A stretch of 64,000 bases of DNA, from NCBI GenBank assembly GCA_963751695.1, contig CAVVVP010000010.1, forward strand, positions 589,223-653,222. Direction: 5' to 3'. This DNA is from SZUA-22 sp963751695. GTDB taxonomy: Bacteria > Bacteroidota > Ignavibacteria > Ignavibacteriales > Melioribacteraceae. The translations under genes and the position numbers were made by a program. The notes below the pieces were generated by a model. The model worked only from the letters and a program-made list of their open reading frames with translations. It made no database searches and had not been told where the DNA came from. Below, one piece after another: positions 40,345-49,364 of this stretch (position 1 is its first letter; every line of letters begins with the position of its first letter).

Positions 40345-41214
40345 TTATATTTCTTTACTAGTAAAAAGTGATGTTACCTCGAAGTTTTCGACATCTGCAT
40401 TCATAATTTCATCACTTGGTGAGGTTTCAAATTCTGCCGCAGCTTTCAATACCTTTATAAGTAAGTTAATATCTCCGGCACTATTTAAGAATATATGAGA
40501 TTTTCCTAAAACCCAGTGAACTGCATTTCGTATTGTGCTGTCTGTATCAAGAGGATTGTACCAAACAGAGTATTTTGATTTCTTGTCACCAAGGGGTCCG
40601 CGTGAAATAGATTTTATAGTCTGCATTGCAACATTTTTTTCTTCACAGATTTTACTCAGTGCTTTAAAATCCTCTGCATATTCTGAGTTCTGCATTAAAA
40701 TATAATTAAATGGCAGTAGCACTGAATCAAAATCGAATTGTTCCAAACTCTTAAGGTGCATGCTTGGTGCACCTAGTCCATGGCCAGTAACTCCCAAAAA
40801 CTTGACCAATCCTTCTTCCCTAGCTTCTATGAAGGCTTCGATAGCTCCGCCGGGACTTAAAGCCGCCTGCCATTGTTCATCATTAACTAAGTTGTGCATT
40901 TGCCAAAGATCAACCGAATCAACTTTGAGTCTTTCAAGCGAGAGGTGTAATTCATCTTTTGCTTCTTGGTAGGTTCTTTTATCAGTTTTGGTGGCTAGGA
41001 AAAACCTTTTCCTATGCTCCCCCATCCATTCACCAACATTCAGTTCCGAATCTCCATAACTAGCAGCTGTATCAATATGATTTATTCCATAGTGAAGGAG
41101 TAGCTCTAATGTCTCTTTCGACTCTTGCTCCCCAGTTGCCCATAAAGCTGCTCCTCCAAAGATAATCCTTGTGCTTTTATGGGCAGTTTTTCCAAAATTA
41201 TTTTTAGGAATCAT
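40345..41214 (-). CDS. aldo/keto reductase
   Basis: A 289-residue cytoplasmic NADPH-dependent oxidoreductase with TIM-barrel fold. The AKR tetrad is visible as Asp48 (HIDTAASYG), Tyr53, Lys76 (FLATKTDK) and His107 (LWQMHNL). It resembles general AKRs that reduce aldehydes or sugar derivatives. It has no functional partner among its neighbours. The C-terminus ends DVENFEVTSLFTSKEI. Substrate not predictable. Confidence 0.88.
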   Translation of the reverse strand: MIPKNNFGKTAHKSTRIIFGGAALWATGEQESKETLELLLHYGINHIDTAASYGDSELNVGEWMGEHRKRFFLATKTDKRTYQEAKDELHLSLERLKVDSVDLWQMHNLVNDEQWQAALSPGGAIEAFIEAREEGLVKFLGVTGHGLGAPSMHLKSLEQFDFDSVLLPFNYILMQNSEYAEDFKALSKICEEKNVAMQTIKSISRGPLGDKKSKYSVWYNPLDTDSTIRNAVHWVLGKSHIFLNSAGDINLLIKVLKAAAEFETSPSDEIMNADVENFEVTSLFTSKEI

Positions 41215-41317
41215 TTTTCTGATTTAATTTATTATCAACAAATTAAATATATCTATTTTTCAAAACATATGACTAAATTGAAAAATGAATCTCCCCCCGA
41301 GATTCGATTCGGTCTAC

Positions 41318-41866
41318 TTACAATTTCTTAATAGATTTTTGGATTGTATTAAAATCACCTCTATTTCTAACGTACTCATTCATAGCAGAATCAAATGTGA
41401 TAACAATAAATTTTGTTGGTTGGCACATAAAAAGTATCTGCTTCTGCTTAAGCAACGTTCCGTTATAATTGTGATGAAATACTATTTCCGCACATTGAAA
41501 ATCATCAATATTGATAACTCTTTTTGAATCAAATTCTAATTCACTGAACATATTTGGAAGATTTTGCTCAGATGCTTGTAGTAGTGAATTTGCATCCAGT
41601 TGAAATCCAATATCCTGACAGATTATATTAAATTTCGGCTGGAATCCTGAATACTCTGTCTTTCTTCCAACAAGAAGCGCCTCGTAACCTCCCACATTTA
41701 CATTTTCTTCTAATTCCCAACCTTCCGGTACTGAGATTTTAAAACCTAGTTCACTATTTGAATAAGAATGAGTCTCATTAACCGGCTCTTGAGGAGCAGT
41801 CACTTCCTCATTACAAGAAATGGATACTATTGCTAGTATTGATAAGATTATTATTGCTTTTTTCAT
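41318..41866 (-). CDS. small lipoprotein, PsbP/DUF1795-like
   Basis: About 182 residues. I start it at ATG 41866, because GGGGGAAG lies just upstream as a ribosome site; a GTG four codons earlier (41878) is the longer alternative. The lipobox is VSISC. The rest looks like a single PsbP/DcrB-like domain (YSNSELGFKISVPEGWELEE ... KQKQILFMCQPTKFIVITF), a fold often seen in envelope lipoproteins of unknown role. It follows the winged-helix and membrane-protein gene pair on the same strand, 30 bp away, so it may belong to their operon. Confidence 0.65.
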   Translation of the reverse strand: MKKAIIILSILAIVSISCNEEVTAPQEPVNETHSYSNSELGFKISVPEGWELEENVNVGGYEALLVGRKTEYSGFQPKFNIICQDIGFQLDANSLLQASEQNLPNMFSELEFDSKRVINIDDFQCAEIVFHHNYNGTLLKQKQILFMCQPTKFIVITFDSAMNEYVRNRGDFNTIQKSIKKL

Positions 41867-41896
41867 CGCTTCCCCCACGAAAGTTTGTGATTATTA

Positions 41897-42208
41897 TTAT
41901 TTATTATTTCTGCCAACTGCAAATTGCTCCACCATATTTAAGTAGCTGCTAAATGCCTCGATCCCCTTTTTAGTTACTTTGATAGTTGTTAAAGATTTAT
42001 TGTCGACAAACTCTTTACTAATTTTTATATACTTCCCTTCTTCAAGTTTTTTTAAGTGAACACTCAGATTTCCCCTTGTGGCGTTTACCTCGTTGCACAA
42101 CGATGTAAAATCAATCTCATCTACCGTTGCTAAAACCGCCATAACAGCAAGACGAATTCTGGAAGTTATTATCTCATCAATTTGTAGGTGATCAAATTGC
42201 TTATCCAT
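41897..42208 (-). CDS. winged-helix transcriptional regulator
   Basis: A 103-residue DNA-binding protein with a MarR/ArsR-like winged helix (SRIRLAVMAVLATVDEIDFTSLCNEV, recognition helix near NATRGNLSVHLKKLEE, wing near SLTTIKVTKKG). It resembles the PF13601-type regulators often encoded with a small membrane protein. Its start overlaps the upstream membrane-protein gene by 8 bp. It likely binds the twin AAACATGTTT palindromes in front of the operon and represses itself. Confidence 0.83.
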   Translation of the reverse strand: MDKQFDHLQIDEIITSRIRLAVMAVLATVDEIDFTSLCNEVNATRGNLSVHLKKLEEGKYIKISKEFVDNKSLTTIKVTKKGIEAFSSYLNMVEQFAVGRNNK

Positions 42209-42806
42209 TGTTAGCTCTCTTCCATTTTTTATAAATGATTGAAGCCGGGATTACCTGAAGTAAGAGAATCATGAATGAAAAAAAGAAATGTAAATTTTGC
42301 AGTGAGCCGAACGTTTGCCATAATCCAGAAACAATTGAGGTTAGCCACCAAAGTACGGCTAGTACTTTCATAAACTTTAGGTCATTAATTACACCAGTTA
42401 AAAAATATCCAATTGCTAAAATCCCAGAAATACTCATATAGAAACTTGAGCTACTAATTTCAGCACTCGAAAACGAAAGCACAAAAATGACTATTATTGA
42501 TACTCCACACGCTCCCCACAAGGCAGCAAAAACTTCTGACCCAAATGTTTTAACTTTGTTATTCTTCCCGACCTTTTTGTTCGCAAGCAAATTTGCAAAG
42601 ATCATTACTGCAATTAAAATAAGCCAAATGTAAGGTATTATATTTTGATATCCGTTATAACCTATAAGAATTGTTAAAGGTATACCTATAGCAGTAACTA
42701 ATCCATTGATAATATAACTTAAGCCGTTGTCAACAAGAGAACGTCGATTGTTTTCGATCATTCTTTTAAGATATTGTATATCATCTTGCATTTTATCTAC
42801 TTCCAT
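42201..42806 (-). CDS. six-segment membrane protein paired with winged-helix regulator
   Basis: A 201-residue protein with a short charged N-terminus and about six hydrophobic helices (from LSYIINGLVTAIGIPLTILIG to FFFSFMILLLQVIPASIIY). No family name is secure. Similar genes commonly precede a winged-helix regulator, and here the two overlap by 8 bp. The start has a strong ribosome site (GGAGGA, 5 bases before ATG). It may modulate the regulator from the membrane, but this is a guess. Confidence 0.7.
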   Translation of the reverse strand: MEVDKMQDDIQYLKRMIENNRRSLVDNGLSYIINGLVTAIGIPLTILIGYNGYQNIIPYIWLILIAVMIFANLLANKKVGKNNKVKTFGSEVFAALWGACGVSIIVIFVLSFSSAEISSSSFYMSISGILAIGYFLTGVINDLKFMKVLAVLWWLTSIVSGLWQTFGSLQNLHFFFSFMILLLQVIPASIIYKKWKRANNG

Positions 42807-42830
42807 TTAGTCCTCCAATTATTTTATATT

Positions 42831-42857
42831 AAACATGTTTGAAATATAAACATGTTT
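42831..42857. promoter_or_regulatory. twin AAACATGTTT palindromes (operator)
   Basis: Two perfect 10-bp palindromes AAACATGTTT at 42831-42840 and 42848-42857, 17 bp centre to centre, about 25-50 bp upstream of the membrane-protein start and between it and the divergent SGNH gene. They are well placed for a dimeric winged-helix repressor covering the promoter. Confidence 0.6.
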
Positions 42858-42967
42858 ATTGTGTTTGTCAAGTTTTAATTTGATAATTAATATTTTCTTT
42901 TAATATTTAACTGCTTTATTGATATTTAATCACATAATTTCAATTCTTAAAAACTTTTGGCTTATAA

Positions 42968-45205
42968 TTGAGTCTATCTAATAAACAAAGATATTTTATA
43001 GAAAAACATTCAAACTGGTCTGCAGACAAAATAGCAAAAACACTGAATGTTGATATTAAACTTATAAAAGAATTTCAAACCAACTTAGAACAGAAGGAAT
43101 ATCCTTTTTGGTATAAAATGATCTTACCAGTAATCCCCCTTATCTTTCTTTTAATTCTCGAAATTGCCTTAATTCTAGGCAATTATGGATACAAATTTGA
43201 AACATTTATTGAGACTAAGGAGAATTCAGAATATTTAAGATTAAATCCAGAATTAACTTTTAAATACTTCAGTGGTTTTAAACTTCCTATGAATTTTATC
43301 CCAGATGCTTTCAAGAAAATTAAGGGCGAAAACACCTATAGGATCTTTGTCTTTGGCGGGAGTTCTACTGCAGGATGGCCTTTTTCTGGAAATGAGGCCT
43401 TTCCAAGAAGAATTAGGAGACATTTAGAAATAACTTATGCAGATAAAGATTTCGAAACAATTAATTTTGGAGTTTCTGCAGTTAATAGTTACTTCATAAA
43501 TGATATAGTCGATGATGCCCTATTGTACAATCCAGATTTAGTAATCATATATGCTGGACATAATGAATATTACGGTACTCTTGGTGTTGGATCATCTAAA
43601 TCTTTTGGTACCTCTAAATTTATTGTTGAAACTGTGTTGTGGCTAAAAGAATTTAAAACTTACCAATTACTTGAAAGAATTGTTTCCGGATTGATGCATC
43701 TGTTTGCTTCCGATGGAGGAGATAAAAGTATAACAACAATGGAAATGATGATCGGGGAAAGTGAAATTCCCTTAAATTCAGATCTTTACATTGCTGGAAT
43801 CGAACAATTCAATAATAATATGTCTGATATACTAAAGAAAATTAGAGATAAGGACATTCCAGTTATTTTTGGAAAATTAACAAGTAATCTTAAGCAGAAA
43901 CCCTTTATTTCTAGAAGCAATAGTGAATCCGCAACTAGAATTTTTAATGAGGCAATTGAGATAATGAATGGAGAAAACTTTTCGCTTGCAAAGGCAAAGT
44001 TTATCAAAGCAAGAGAACTTGATCTACTCCGTTTTAGGGCGCCAAATGAGATGAACAAAGTTATCGATGAATTATCTCAGAAATTTCATTGCACAACAAT
44101 TGATTTTGATTCTCTGTTTTCTGTTAACAGTGAAAATCATATTCCTGATTATAATATTTTTGTTGATCATCTTCATCCAACTGTTGAGGGACATAATTTA
44201 ATAGGTGATGAAATTGCAAAAACAATTATTAGTCACCAATTCGTAGAATCAATTGATCCAACAAATTTAAAGATTCCTATTGATAGTTTAATAACAGATA
44301 GATATCAAAATTCAAAACTTGATTTTGCATTTGCTGATTTAACATTAAGAGTTCTTCTTGGCTCTTTTCCATTCCAGAAGAAAGGAGCTAAAAATAAAAT
44401 ACTTTCGGAATTCAAAGGAGATAGTATTCAAAATAGAATTGCTCTCGAAATTCAAGATGGTAAAATCACTCCCCTTTTTGGATACAAAAAAATTATGGAC
44501 TACTATTTCAATAATTCCATGTTTGACAATTACTATAATGAAGTATCTGCATTTATTGATCATCGCCCATATAGCACGAATATATATATTGAGGGAATTA
44601 AAAAACTTCAAAGCAAAAACCAAGAAGAATTAGCCCTTAATATTGTTGAAAGACTTCATAATTTCTCACCTTCTAATTATACCAACTCTATTTTAGGAAT
44701 AGTTAATTTTGACAATAGGAATTATAATATCGCACGCATCTATTTTAATAATGCTGAGGCCTTAGGACCAAACGATGAAATTTCCATTGTATATTCAGCA
44801 GCTTCTAAATTTATGCTGGGAATGGACTGGATGAAAATTATTGCAAGAGATCTAGAGAGTTTTTATCCTAAAATGAAAGAAACATCAGAAAGTTATTTAA
44901 AAAGAAGAAAATTAAATGAAGCTGAAATATTTTTGGAAATGATGTATCAACTTCATCAAGATCATTTCAATACTAAATGGCTAGGTATTATCAAAGTTGA
45001 AAAGAAAAAATTTGCTGAAGCTATTCCACTGCTAAAAGAAAGTTTGACTTTTGTTCAAAAAGATGCAATAGTACACTATAATCTTGCTGTTAGTTTCCGG
45101 GAAGAAGGTGAAATGGATAATGCAATAACAGCAATTTCTGAAAGTTTAATGATCAATCCAAATTTTGCCCCAGCGGTTAACTGGAAGAGACAGCACATCA
45201 AGTGA
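42968..45205 (+). CDS. membrane-anchored SGNH hydrolase-like protein with TPR repeats
   Basis: A 745-residue protein. A short N-terminal helical part resembles a helix-turn-helix (SNWSADKIAKTLNVDIKLIKEF would be read inside the cell), followed by one membrane segment (about 50-72). The SGNH/GDSL-like domain has block I GGSSTAG (Ser132/133), block II NFGVSAVNS, block III AGHNEY (Asn199) and block V DHLHP (Asp400, His403). A C-terminal TPR region (about 550-745) follows. Such enzymes remove or transfer acyl groups on glycans. The start is TTG; an in-frame TAA directly precedes it. Function not known. Confidence 0.75.
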   Translation: MSLSNKQRYFIEKHSNWSADKIAKTLNVDIKLIKEFQTNLEQKEYPFWYKMILPVIPLIFLLILEIALILGNYGYKFETFIETKENSEYLRLNPELTFKYFSGFKLPMNFIPDAFKKIKGENTYRIFVFGGSSTAGWPFSGNEAFPRRIRRHLEITYADKDFETINFGVSAVNSYFINDIVDDALLYNPDLVIIYAGHNEYYGTLGVGSSKSFGTSKFIVETVLWLKEFKTYQLLERIVSGLMHLFASDGGDKSITTMEMMIGESEIPLNSDLYIAGIEQFNNNMSDILKKIRDKDIPVIFGKLTSNLKQKPFISRSNSESATRIFNEAIEIMNGENFSLAKAKFIKARELDLLRFRAPNEMNKVIDELSQKFHCTTIDFDSLFSVNSENHIPDYNIFVDHLHPTVEGHNLIGDEIAKTIISHQFVESIDPTNLKIPIDSLITDRYQNSKLDFAFADLTLRVLLGSFPFQKKGAKNKILSEFKGDSIQNRIALEIQDGKITPLFGYKKIMDYYFNNSMFDNYYNEVSAFIDHRPYSTNIYIEGIKKLQSKNQEELALNIVERLHNFSPSNYTNSILGIVNFDNRNYNIARIYFNNAEALGPNDEISIVYSAASKFMLGMDWMKIIARDLESFYPKMKETSESYLKRRKLNEAEIFLEMMYQLHQDHFNTKWLGIIKVEKKKFAEAIPLLKESLTFVQKDAIVHYNLAVSFREEGEMDNAITAISESLMINPNFAPAVNWKRQHIK

Positions 45206-45389
45206 TTTTTCAATTTGGTCAGATCAATTAAATTGCCAAAATATTATCTATGAGTAAAATACTTATTCCAAAGATTCAGTACCTCATAATTGCGTTTAAT
45301 CATTCCTCAAATTTGATTACATTTGATGCCCAAATTAAGAATATTAATACTTCAAGTTGATAATCTTTTCTTGAAGTGAGAGTTGGAGT

Positions 45390-46184
45390 ATGAATTTTAC
45401 TAAAATATGTATCGTTCTCGGTTTCATGGTCTTGATTTTTACTTTTGGATGTAAAGATGATTCTGCTACTGCTCCTTTACAAGCTAATTCTTCTATCACA
45501 GGTTCTGTTCTTTTCTTGGATGGTACAGTAGGTGCTGAAGCTCCAGTTGAGTTAATAAGAATCTCAAATAATTCTAGAGAAATTGTAAATGCTGACAATA
45601 ATGGAGTTTATAAATTTACAAGTCTTACTGCTGGCGAATATAGATTGAGATTCAAAAGTTATAGCTATAACATAATCACCTTTGAAAAAGATCTCTCAAT
45701 TGCCGAAAACACAAATTATGTTGAAGATTTATATATCCTCTATAATATGTTGGATGAATTAAAAACTGTTGTAAAAAATAGAGAAGTATTCTTAATCACA
45801 TTTCAACCTAATGGGGCGATGATAGGTGACAATCATATATACGTTGATTATTTTGTTGGCAATTATTTTGGTGACTATTCAAATTCACTCACTTTAGGTA
45901 GTGATATATATAAAATGCCAGACTTGCTTGACTGGTTTTCAAATGATTCATTATTCACTCCTGAATATATTCGGAAAAATTTTGAATACATGACTTCCTC
46001 AGAAGATTTTTATTCAAACGGAATGCATGAGATCAGATTTTATGGAGAAGATATTGTGAAATTAATATCCAATCCCCCAAATGGTTTCGCATTTGTAAAA
46101 AACACTGATGATGATCGAGACCTAAAAATACCATGTGTTGATTTCAATAATAACGACTTTGGATTACATATAAAATATAAATAG
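45390..46184 (+). CDS. lipoprotein with carboxypeptidase-regulatory-like domain
   Basis: A 264-residue lipoprotein (lipobox FTFGC, Cys21) with a CarboxypepD_reg-like beta-sandwich at about 35-115 (ITGSVLFLDGTVGAEAPVELIR ... SLTAGEYRLRFKSY), then a C-terminal part I do not recognise. That part has several aromatic-rich strands and a short HEIRFYGED segment. Stand-alone, on the plus strand, 184 bp after the SGNH gene. Probably envelope-located; role unknown. Confidence 0.65.
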   Translation: MNFTKICIVLGFMVLIFTFGCKDDSATAPLQANSSITGSVLFLDGTVGAEAPVELIRISNNSREIVNADNNGVYKFTSLTAGEYRLRFKSYSYNIITFEKDLSIAENTNYVEDLYILYNMLDELKTVVKNREVFLITFQPNGAMIGDNHIYVDYFVGNYFGDYSNSLTLGSDIYKMPDLLDWFSNDSLFTPEYIRKNFEYMTSSEDFYSNGMHEIRFYGEDIVKLISNPPNGFAFVKNTDDDRDLKIPCVDFNNNDFGLHIKYK

Positions 46185-46219
46185 TATTCTGCTTCAGCTA
46201 GAAGTTCCCACATATTTCA

Positions 46220-46399
46220 TTATACTTTTTCAATGATTAAAACAAAATCAATTTTTGCGGTTGCACCCATGAGCATAAATGTTGGTTTAACATTTGGGAT
46301 TATTGTCACAACTTCACCTTCTAAATTATTCAGTAAATCTTCTAATTTAGTTTGGTCCTCATTCATGACAATTTGTAGGCGATGAACTCTGTATTTCAT
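46220..46399 (-). CDS. small conserved-looking protein, 59 residues
   Basis: Starts MKYRVHRLQIVMNEDQTKLE and ends with the strand KIDFVLIIEKV. The ATG at 46399 has a ribosome site (AAAAAGGAGAC) eight bases upstream, and the frame is free of stops to TAA at 46220. The pattern (N-terminal strand, long helix DQTKLEDLLNNLEGEV, two strands) resembles small DUF4177-like alpha/beta proteins. No function can be given. Confidence 0.65.
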   Translation of the reverse strand: MKYRVHRLQIVMNEDQTKLEDLLNNLEGEVVTIIPNVKPTFMLMGATAKIDFVLIIEKV

Positions 46400-46526
46400 T
46401 TTAAGTCTCCTTTTTATTTTTCTTCATTATAACCACCCCTTGTTTTTGTATTAGCTGCCCAACACACCCTGTCTGGGAACTCCACAACCAAGCTGTTTCC
46501 TAGTCCAACCAGCCTTAAAAGATCAA

Positions 46527-46979
46527 TTAAGTATTCTTCTCTTTTGATTTTTCTTTGGTTGAATCGTATTGCTTAATCATATACATAGATTCACAGAAAG
46601 ATTTAATCTTTTCTGATGGGTGATTCTCAATAATTGTTCTCATTTCTTGACAGCATGATTCATCACCAATCTGATAGAGACTCCATACTAACATTTGACA
46701 AACTTCCTCATTGTCAGATACTTTCATTTCTTTAACAAGTTCTTTGCTAAGATCAGTAATTTTGTATTTACCTGCTAAATAAATACTACTCATCTTTATA
46801 CCGTAATTATCTGATTGAATACCATTAAGAATGTTAAGTATTGCAATTTCAGGTAACTCAACGGATTCCTCAGATTCAGAAGTCTGTGCTAAAAATGAAT
46901 TTGAAACTAAGAAGAATGTTAACACTAATAATCCAAGTAGATTTGGAATTTTGTGATATGTTCTATTTTCAGTAGCCAT
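46527..46979 (-). CDS. secreted HEAT-repeat-like protein
   Basis: About 150 residues. I prefer the start at ATG 46979 (MATENRTYHKIPNLLG), which has a G-rich ribosome site and precedes a signal-like hydrophobic segment ending NSFLAQ; the 226-residue version from 47207 would put 76 unlikely residues in front. The mature part consists of short helix pairs (PEIAILNILNG ... SLYQIGDESCCQEMRTIIENHP) like HEAT repeats. It lies 266 bp downstream of the transglutaminase gene on the same strand. Confidence 0.6.
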   Translation of the reverse strand: MATENRTYHKIPNLLGLLVLTFFLVSNSFLAQTSESEESVELPEIAILNILNGIQSDNYGIKMSSIYLAGKYKITDLSKELVKEMKVSDNEEVCQMLVWSLYQIGDESCCQEMRTIIENHPSEKIKSFCESMYMIKQYDSTKEKSKEKNT

Positions 46980-47244
46980 TTTAAACCCCCCAGTTTTATT
47001 TATGGTACTTGTCTTTAAAGACGTAAAAACTTTTTTAAAAGTTCCTTTCCACATTTTTACACTAAATGCTTTTAGGTAAAAAGAACATTTTTGAACTTTC
47101 ATACTTTGTTTAATCGAAGAATATTTATGGATAAAAAATCCATAAGTCGTTTGTAATAATTTATAAAATGCAATCGGCATAAACTTAATTTCCCACATTG
47201 TTTCCAATAGATAATTTTTTAAATTATAAAATGTATGTTAAAAG

Positions 47245-49290
47245 CTAATCTTCTTTGACGAACCTATTTGATGCATCAATTTTTAATCGATCCACTTTCC
47301 CAATTTGGTTCTGTTCAAAATAGATGGTGTTTTTATCAAACTCATCTAACCAGCCTCCATTGCTATCTGGTGATTTAAGTTTGATTGGCTCATGTTTATC
47401 AGGATCTTTTACAGCTAAGGAATTGTCCAGGTAAATTACCTTAAATTTTTTACTGGCTTGAACTAAATTATACTCCCCCATATAGGCTAATAACTCTGTT
47501 GGCACATCTTCATCTACCGGTTTAGTTGATGCTTCTTTTGTTAGTGCGATAATTTCGTGAAGTATCATCTGCTCAATTCTTTCATCTTCTGACTCAAATT
47601 CCAAATACAAGTTTGGAGTGAGCTTACAATACCATCTGGCATCTTCATTTGCATCATGAAACGGAAGAACCATTTGACCAGGAATATCTAATGATAAGTT
47701 TCCATCTTTTTCTAAAACTTCGAAAGTTCTGTTCGCATCTCGATTAGTATACTTACCAAGATACTGAGAGTACACACCTTCAGTATCTACTTTATCATCT
47801 GTGAGAAGTTTGTAATCAAGAATAGTTATTTCCTTTCCATTAAATGAAGTTGCGGTTGATTGAAGCTCTGCAATACGAATATGACCGGCATCCACAAAAT
47901 CCATTTCAAATGCTGTTGCATCAACCGGTATCCAGCCAGCTACCCCCATATAAATTTCGTTCCAGCCATGTTGCCCAAAACCTCCTCCTCTGTTTGGGAC
48001 ATACATTGCACCCCAGACAACACGAGATGGAATTCCCACAGCTCGGCAGAATGCAGCTACCAACATTGAATGGGCACCACACTCTCCTGCTCTAATATCA
48101 TATGTCTTTCTTGCGCTTCCTCCTCCCGGAATTGCATAAGAAATATTCTCAGCAACCCACTTTGAAATTCTTGTTGCTGCTTCCCATGAATCTCCAGAAC
48201 CATCGGTAATCTCCTCAGCTTTTGAAACTAAAACTGGGTCATCAGATTGGATAATACTTTCTGCTTTAAGATATTTACTTAAAGATTCACTTGAACTATA
48301 ATCATATGGGAATGATGGCGCATCTTCTCCATTATATCTTGGGTAATTGATTTCAAAAATACCATCGATCAGATTTCCTATTACAGTTCCATCAAACTTT
48401 TGACCGTTTATATTTAAATCCTTGCTCGTGAGATTAACACCTGATGGCTGTATCTTGGCTTTAAGTTTCATATAAGAAATTGATCGAACATCCGTAATTG
48501 ATTCATTAGTATTTGTAAAAATGGATTGATCCATATTTGCAACTTTTATCCTATCTATAACGGATCTGTCTGCTAAAAATACTACTCTATTGAGAACTTC
48601 CGTCTTAACAAAGTATTCTGAATTTGCTGCCAACCAATGTGTTGTTTTCAATCCCGTGTTTTCATTAAACATCTCAATTATCATTGCATTGAAAGTTCGT
48701 CCATTAAATTCAATGATTTCATTACCCATGTTTCTGCATATAACTGTCTGTATTTCCTCATCCATAACTTCAAGTATTCTGTATGTTTTTTCTGTTACAC
48801 CATTTTGAAGAAAATCATTTTTGACAGTTAAATAGACGTGATCTCCACCGAATAACACATCATCAGAAAGTTTAACTACTATGGAATCTGAAGTTAACGA
48901 TGAGTAAATAATTGCCGTCTGATCAACGACAATAACACTTATCGTTCGCTCGATTGATCCTTGCTTAATGAATATTTCTGTATTTGAGCTTCTTCTTGTT
49001 GTTGGATCGAGTAGTACTTTCGTATTTAGTTCAGTGTTGAACTCACTACCCAGCGCCGAAAGCATGAAAAAAATATTTACTTCACCTTTCGCCATTGTTT
49101 TGTTGTCTAAATCAATTAGCTTTTCTGAAGCTTCCACATAACCACATAAGACATCATTTATTTTGATGCCGTAATAAATTGAGTTGGTGTTATCTTTGGT
49201 TTGGTTTGCTTTTGTGATTTTTATGTCTACACAACATTGCAATAGCAACAAGACAAATAATACTGTGAAATAATTACTTAAGCGTTTCAT
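47245..49290 (-). CDS. transglutaminase-like lipoprotein
   Basis: A 681-residue envelope protein; the signal ends LLLLQCC (lipobox Cys19/20). After a large beta-rich N-domain (about 35-330) comes a transglutaminase-like domain with an intact triad: Cys404 (AGECGAHS), His441 (GQHGWNEIYM) and Asp457 (GWIPVDAT). It probably acts as a peptidase or amidase, as most bacterial members do. It follows the ABC permease operon by 74 bp on the same strand and may belong to it. Confidence 0.82.
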   Translation of the reverse strand: MKRLSNYFTVLFVLLLLQCCVDIKITKANQTKDNTNSIYYGIKINDVLCGYVEASEKLIDLDNKTMAKGEVNIFFMLSALGSEFNTELNTKVLLDPTTRRSSNTEIFIKQGSIERTISVIVVDQTAIIYSSLTSDSIVVKLSDDVLFGGDHVYLTVKNDFLQNGVTEKTYRILEVMDEEIQTVICRNMGNEIIEFNGRTFNAMIIEMFNENTGLKTTHWLAANSEYFVKTEVLNRVVFLADRSVIDRIKVANMDQSIFTNTNESITDVRSISYMKLKAKIQPSGVNLTSKDLNINGQKFDGTVIGNLIDGIFEINYPRYNGEDAPSFPYDYSSSESLSKYLKAESIIQSDDPVLVSKAEEITDGSGDSWEAATRISKWVAENISYAIPGGGSARKTYDIRAGECGAHSMLVAAFCRAVGIPSRVVWGAMYVPNRGGGFGQHGWNEIYMGVAGWIPVDATAFEMDFVDAGHIRIAELQSTATSFNGKEITILDYKLLTDDKVDTEGVYSQYLGKYTNRDANRTFEVLEKDGNLSLDIPGQMVLPFHDANEDARWYCKLTPNLYLEFESEDERIEQMILHEIIALTKEASTKPVDEDVPTELLAYMGEYNLVQASKKFKVIYLDNSLAVKDPDKHEPIKLKSPDSNGGWLDEFDKNTIYFEQNQIGKVDRLKIDASNRFVKED

Positions 49291-49364
49291 TTCTTTCCCC
49301 CCGAAAGATGTTGATATTTTATTTATTATCGACGATTTGAGTATCTGTTCTTAATTCACAAACG

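Noticed and set aside
46980..47207. N-terminal extension of the HEAT-like protein
   Set aside because: The 76 extra residues precede an obvious signal peptide with its own ribosome site at 46979.
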